From assembly GCA_039707655.1 (NCBI GenBank), contig CM077676.1, forward strand, positions 82,051,895 to 82,115,894: a stretch of 64,000 nucleotides of DNA, written 5' to 3'. Below, piece by piece: positions 60,277 through 64,000 of this stretch. Position numbers and translations under genes: made by a program. Each line of letters opens with the position of its first letter. Within the stretch, counting starts at the first letter, position 1. A model generated the notes under the pieces. That model did not search any database. It was given only the letters and a program-made list of their open reading frames with translations, and was not told the origin of the DNA. This stretch comes from Elymus sibiricus (taxonomy: Eukaryota; Streptophyta; Magnoliopsida; Poales; Poaceae).

Positions 60277-62628
60277 CGTAACCCTCTCAACTTTTTAGCA
60301 CATGCTATGTGGGTGAAATGATGATACCATGCCAAGTTTCAACCTTTTCAGATTTCATTTGTAGAGCTTTTCAATTTCAGGGTCATTTAGCTCAAAAAAA
60401 TCATTAAATGCATGAAAAATAGCCAATGAAGTTAGAAAGGGTTGAAATTTGAGGATTTGGCTTTGAATGGTGCATATTAAATGCACAAAAAGTCTGGAGT
60501 TGAAATAAGTTTTGAAAAAAATGAAATGCTTTTGTAACAGATGAGTTTTCGTCCGAAACCTTGACACTTCGATGGAGATGGTCCAGTTTGTACACGAAGT
60601 GCATCCAGGTTTAGCCGTAACCCTCTCAACTTTTTAGCACATGCTATGTGGGTGAAATGATGATACCATGCCAAGTTTCAACCTTTTCAGAGTTCATTTG
60701 TAGTGCTTTTCAATTTCAGGGTCATTTAGCTCAAAAAAAAATCATTAAATGCATGAAAAATAGCAAATGAAGTTAGAAAGGGTTGAAATTTGAGGATGTG
60801 GCTTTGAATGGTGCATATTAAATGCCCAAAAAGTCTGGAGTTGAAATAAGTTTAAAAAAATGAAATGCCTTTGTAACATATGAGTTTTCGTCCGAAACCT
60901 TGATACTTCGAAGGAGATGGTCCAGTTTGTACACGAAGTGCATCCAGTTTTTGCCGTAACCCTCTCAACTTTTTAGCACATGCTATGTGGGTGAAATGAT
61001 GAAACCATGACAAGTTTCAACCTTTTCAGAGTTCATTTGCAGTGCTTTTCAATTTCAGGGTCATTTAGCTCAAAAAAATCATTAAATGCATGAAAAATAG
61101 CAAATGAAGTTAGAAAGGGTTGACATTTGAGGATGTGGCTTTGAATGGTGCATATTGAATGCACAAAAAGTCTGGAGTTGAAATAAGTTTAAAAAAATGA
61201 AATGCCTTTGTAACAGATGAGTTTTCGTTTGAAACCTTGATACTTCGTAGGAGATGGTCCAGTTTGTACACGAAGTGCATCCGGTTTTTGCCGTAACCCT
61301 CTCAACTTTTTATCACATGCTATGTGGGTGAAATGATGATACCATGCCAAGTTTCAACCTTTTCAGAGTTCATTTGTAGTGCTTTTCAATTTCAGTGTCA
61401 TTTAGCTCAGAAAAATCATTAAATGCATGAAAAATAGCAAATGAAGTTAGAAAGGGTTGAAATTTGAGGATTTGGCTTCGAATGGTGACTATTTAATGCA
61501 CAAAAATCTGGAATTGAAATAAGTTTAAAAAAATGAAATGCCTTTGTAACAGATGAGTTTTCTTCCGAAACCTTGATACTTCGAAGGAGATGGTCCAGTT
61601 TGTACACGAAGTGCATCCAGTTTTTGCCGTAACCCTCTCAACTTTTTAGCACATGCTATGTGGGTGAAATGATGATACCACGCCAAGTTTCAACCTTTTC
61701 AGAGTTCATTTGTAGTGCTCAGGGTCATTTAGCTCAAAAAATCATTAAATGCATGAAAAATAGCAAATGAAGTTAGAAAGGGTTGAAATTTGAGGATTTG
61801 GCTTTGAATGGTGCATATTAAATGCACAAAAAGTCTGGAGTTGAAATAAGTTAAAAAAAATGAAATGCCATTCTAACAGATGAGTTTTCGTTCGAAACCT
61901 TGATACTTCGAAGGAGATGGTCCAGTTTGTACACGAAGTGCATCCAGTTTTTGCGGTAACCCTGTCAACTTTTTATCACATGCTATGAGGGTGAAATGAT
62001 AATGCCATGCCAAGTTTCAACCTTTTCAGAGTTTATTTGTAGTGCTTTTCAATTTCAGGGTCATTTAGCTCAAAAAAATCATTAAATGCATGAAATATAG
62101 CAAATGAAGTTAGAAAGGGTTGAAATTTGAGGATGTGGGTTTGAATGGTGCATATTCAATGCACAAAAAGTCTGGAGTTGAAATAAGTTTAAAAAATGAA
62201 ATGCCTTTGTAACAGATGAGTTTTCGTCCGAAACCTTGATACTTCGAAGGAGATGGTCCAGTTTGTACACGAAGTGCATCCAGTTTTTGCCGTAACCCTC
62301 TCAACTTTTTAGCACATGCTATGTGGGTGAAATGATGATACCATGCCAAGTTTCAACCTTTTCAGATTTCATTTGTAGAGCTTTTCAATTTCAGGGTCAT
62401 TTAGCTCAAAAAAATCATTAAATGCATGAAAAATAGCAAATGAAGTTAGAAAGGGTTGAAATTTGAGGATTTGGCTTTCAATGGTGCATATTGAATGCAC
62501 AAAAAGTCTGGAGTTGAAATAAGTTTAAAAAAAATGAAATGCTTTTGTAACAGATGAGTTTTCGTCCGAAACCTTGATACTTCGAAGGAGATGGTCCAGT
62601 TTGTACACGAAGTGCATCCAGTTTTAGC
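60277..62628. repeat. Seven-monomer module (k-l-j-B-deleted-x-d), copy 2
   Basis: Starts are 60277, 60616, 60955, 61292, 61628, 61955 and 62291, at +9430 then +9429 bp from copy 1. All rare markers of copy 1 are repeated. By eye only a handful of differences exist: CGTAACCCTC here versus CGTAAGCGTC at 51525, one A fewer near 61190, and single-base changes near 61530, 61869 and 62208. Confidence 0.9.
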
Positions 62629-63976
62629 CGTAACCCTCTCAACTTTTTAGCACATGCTATGTGGGTGAAATGATGATACCATGCCAAGTTTCAACCTTTT
62701 CAGAGTTCATTTGTAGTGCTTTTCAATTTCAGGGTCATTTAGCTCAAAAAAAATCATTAAATGCATGAAAAATAGCAAATGAAGTTAGAAAGGGTTGAAA
62801 TTTGAGGATGTGGCTTTGAATGGTGCATATTAAATGCACAAAAAGTCTGGAGTTGAAATAAGTTTAAAAAAAATGAAATGCCTTTGTAACAGATGAGTTT
62901 TCGTCCGAAACCTTGATACTTCGAAGGAGATGGTCCAGTTTGTACATGAAGTGCATCCAGTTTTTGCTGTAACCCTCTCAACTTTTTAGCACATGCTATG
63001 TGGGTGAAATGATGATACCATGCCAAGTTTCAACCTTTTCAGAGTTCATTTGTAGTGCTTTTCAATTTCAGGGTCATTTAGCTCAGAAAAATCATTAAAT
63101 GCATGAAAAATAGCAAATGAAGTTAGAAAGGGTTGAAATTTGAGGATTTGGCTTCGAATGGTGACTATTGAATGCACAAAAATCTGGAGTTGAAATAAGT
63201 TTAAAAAAATGAAATGCCTTTGTAACAGATGAGTTTTCTTCCGAAACCTTGATACTTCGAAGGAGATGGTCCAGTTTGTACACGAAGTGCATCCAGTTTT
63301 TGCCGTAACCCTCTCAACTTTTTAGCACATGCTATGTGGGTGAAATGATGATACCATGCCAAGTTTCAACCTTTTCAGAGTTCATTTGTAGTGCTTTTCA
63401 ATTTCAGGGTCATTTAGCTCAAAAAAATCATTAAATGCATGAAAAATAGCAAATGAAGTTAGAAAGGGTTGAAATTTGAGGATTTGGCTTCGAATGGTGA
63501 CTATTTAATGCACAAAAATCTGGAGTTGAAATAAGTTTAAAAAAATGAAATGCCTTTGTAACAGATGAGTTTTCTTCCGAAACCTTGATACTTCGAAGGA
63601 GATGGTCCAGTTTGTACACGAAGTGCATCCAGTTTTTGCCGTAACCCTCTCAACTTTTTAGCCCATGCTATGTGGGTGAAATGATGATACCACGCCAAGT
63701 TTCAACCTTTTCAGAGTTCATTGGCAGTGCTTTTCAATTTCAGGGTCATTTAGCGCAAAAATTCATTAAATGCATGAAAAATAGCAAATGAAGTTAGAAA
63801 GGATTGAAATTTGAGGATGTGGCTTTGAATGGTGCATATTGAATGCACAAAAAGTCTGGAGTTGAAATAAGTTTAAAAAAAATGAAATGCTTTTGTAACA
63901 GATGAGTTTTCGTCCGAAACCTTGATACTTCGAAGGAGATGGTCCAGTTTGTACACGAAGTGTATCCAGTTTTTGC
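62629..63976. repeat. 1348-bp 4-mer HOR (A-B-C-D), copy 5
   Basis: Starts are 62629, 62968, 63304 and 63640. It follows the module exactly as 53200 follows copy 1, but D ends GTGTATCC with TTTTTGCC like 58256, not like 54211. The 4-mer HOR probably continues beyond the window. Confidence 0.88.
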
Positions 63977-64000
63977 CGTAACCCTCTCAACTTTTTAGCA
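63977..64000. repeat. Partial monomer at window edge
   Basis: The first 24 nt of the next monomer (CGTAACCCTCTCAACTTTTT and on) show that the array continues to the right. The left edge likewise starts exactly at a monomer boundary with no flanking unique sequence. Confidence 0.95.

Larger units (their letters stand above)
1..64000. repeat. Satellite DNA array, ~337-bp monomer, 190 complete copies
   Basis: The same ~337-bp unit repeats head-to-tail from the first base to the last, with no inversion and no foreign insertion. Boundaries marked by CGTAACCCT (or a close variant) fall at 1, 339, 678, 1014, 1341 and so on to 63977. Most spacings are 336-339 bp; the exceptions are 327-328 bp (short deletions) and a few of 335 bp. 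Much of the length variation comes from two A-tracts. Composition is about 36% GC. Neighbouring monomers differ at roughly a few to ten percent of sites by eye, whereas monomers one HOR period apart are nearly identical. This is typical eukaryotic satellite heterochromatin, probably plant and possibly grass. No protein-coding or RNA gene is supported anywhere in it. Confidence 0.98.

Noticed and set aside
1..64000. About 190 short open frames on the minus strand (up to 107 codons) with near-identical predicted peptides
   Set aside because: They are the same satellite stretch read again in each monomer. They overlap in different frames, end at recurring stops, and vary by type exactly as the DNA does. 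As 337 is not a multiple of three, the frame shifts from one monomer to the next. No domain, signal or gene context supports coding.
1..64000. CRISPR array, because of regular repeats
   Set aside because: There are no short repeats separated by unique spacers. The entire 337-bp unit repeats and there is no cas gene.
1..64000. Transposon or retrotransposon insertion in the array
   Set aside because: The monomer boundaries run without a gap larger than 339 bp from 1 to 63977. No foreign sequence, LTR, target-site duplication or transposase-like frame is present.
1..64000. Assembly artefact from collapsed or looped reads
   Set aside because: Not excluded, but private variants and distinct indels in almost every unit argue that the copies are real and separately resolved. 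Long-read depth over 19180-24912 and 50640-64000 would settle it.
1..64000. Naming a specific species or a published satellite family
   Set aside because: The monomer has the length and AT-rich character of plant, perhaps grass, satellites. I cannot match it to a named family without a database search, so no name is given.

Overview
The whole 64-kb window is one uninterrupted tandem satellite array. I find no gene, RNA gene, transposon, CRISPR array or unique sequence. The monomer is about 337 bp (usually 336-339), AT-rich (about 36% GC by hand count of one consensus), and always in the same orientation. Counting from the recurring boundary CGTAACCCT, the window holds 190 complete monomers plus a 24-nt start of the next. 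The many short open frames on the minus strand (up to 107 codons) are repeats of the same satellite sequence and I do not call them genes. This is eukaryotic heterochromatin. Monomer length and composition fit a plant satellite, possibly from a grass, but that taxonomic guess rests on general resemblance only. Centromeric, subtelomeric or knob location cannot be decided from this window.

The interest lies in the higher-order structure. Shared private variants sort the monomers into recurring types, named a-h, A-D and j, k, l, x here. Region 1 (1-6711) is an older, more mixed array with ~1.0-kb trimer blocks containing a 327-bp deleted monomer. Region 2 (6712-38727) is dominated by an eight-monomer higher-order repeat (HOR) of ~2698 bp in the order a-b-c-d-e-f-g-h, with 4-, 5-, 7- and 9-monomer derivatives that look like unequal crossover products. 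Region 3 (38728-43441) is a transition that mixes both sets. Region 4 (43442-47478) holds three copies of a different 4-mer of ~1345 bp. Region 5 (47479-50510) is largely a second copy of region 3 sequence at +6395 bp. Region 6 (50847-53199) is a seven-monomer module related to the left end. Region 7 (53200-58592) holds four near-identical copies of a third HOR, a 1348-bp 4-mer. After a short bridge (58593-60276), the region 6 module and the start of region 7 recur at +9429/9430 bp and run off the window.

The left end and right third share monomer types that are absent from the 8-mer domain, which suggests that the 8-mer domain expanded inside an older array. Within the monomer I see a pair of 29-nt inverted arms, a short perfect hairpin whose stem is mostly kept while its loop varies, a small dyad, two A-tracts ~120 bp apart, and about five CpG sites, some decayed to TpG in particular types. 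No genes work together here, and any function would be structural, such as chromatin or chromosome organisation. All identities are by eye; no alignment was run.
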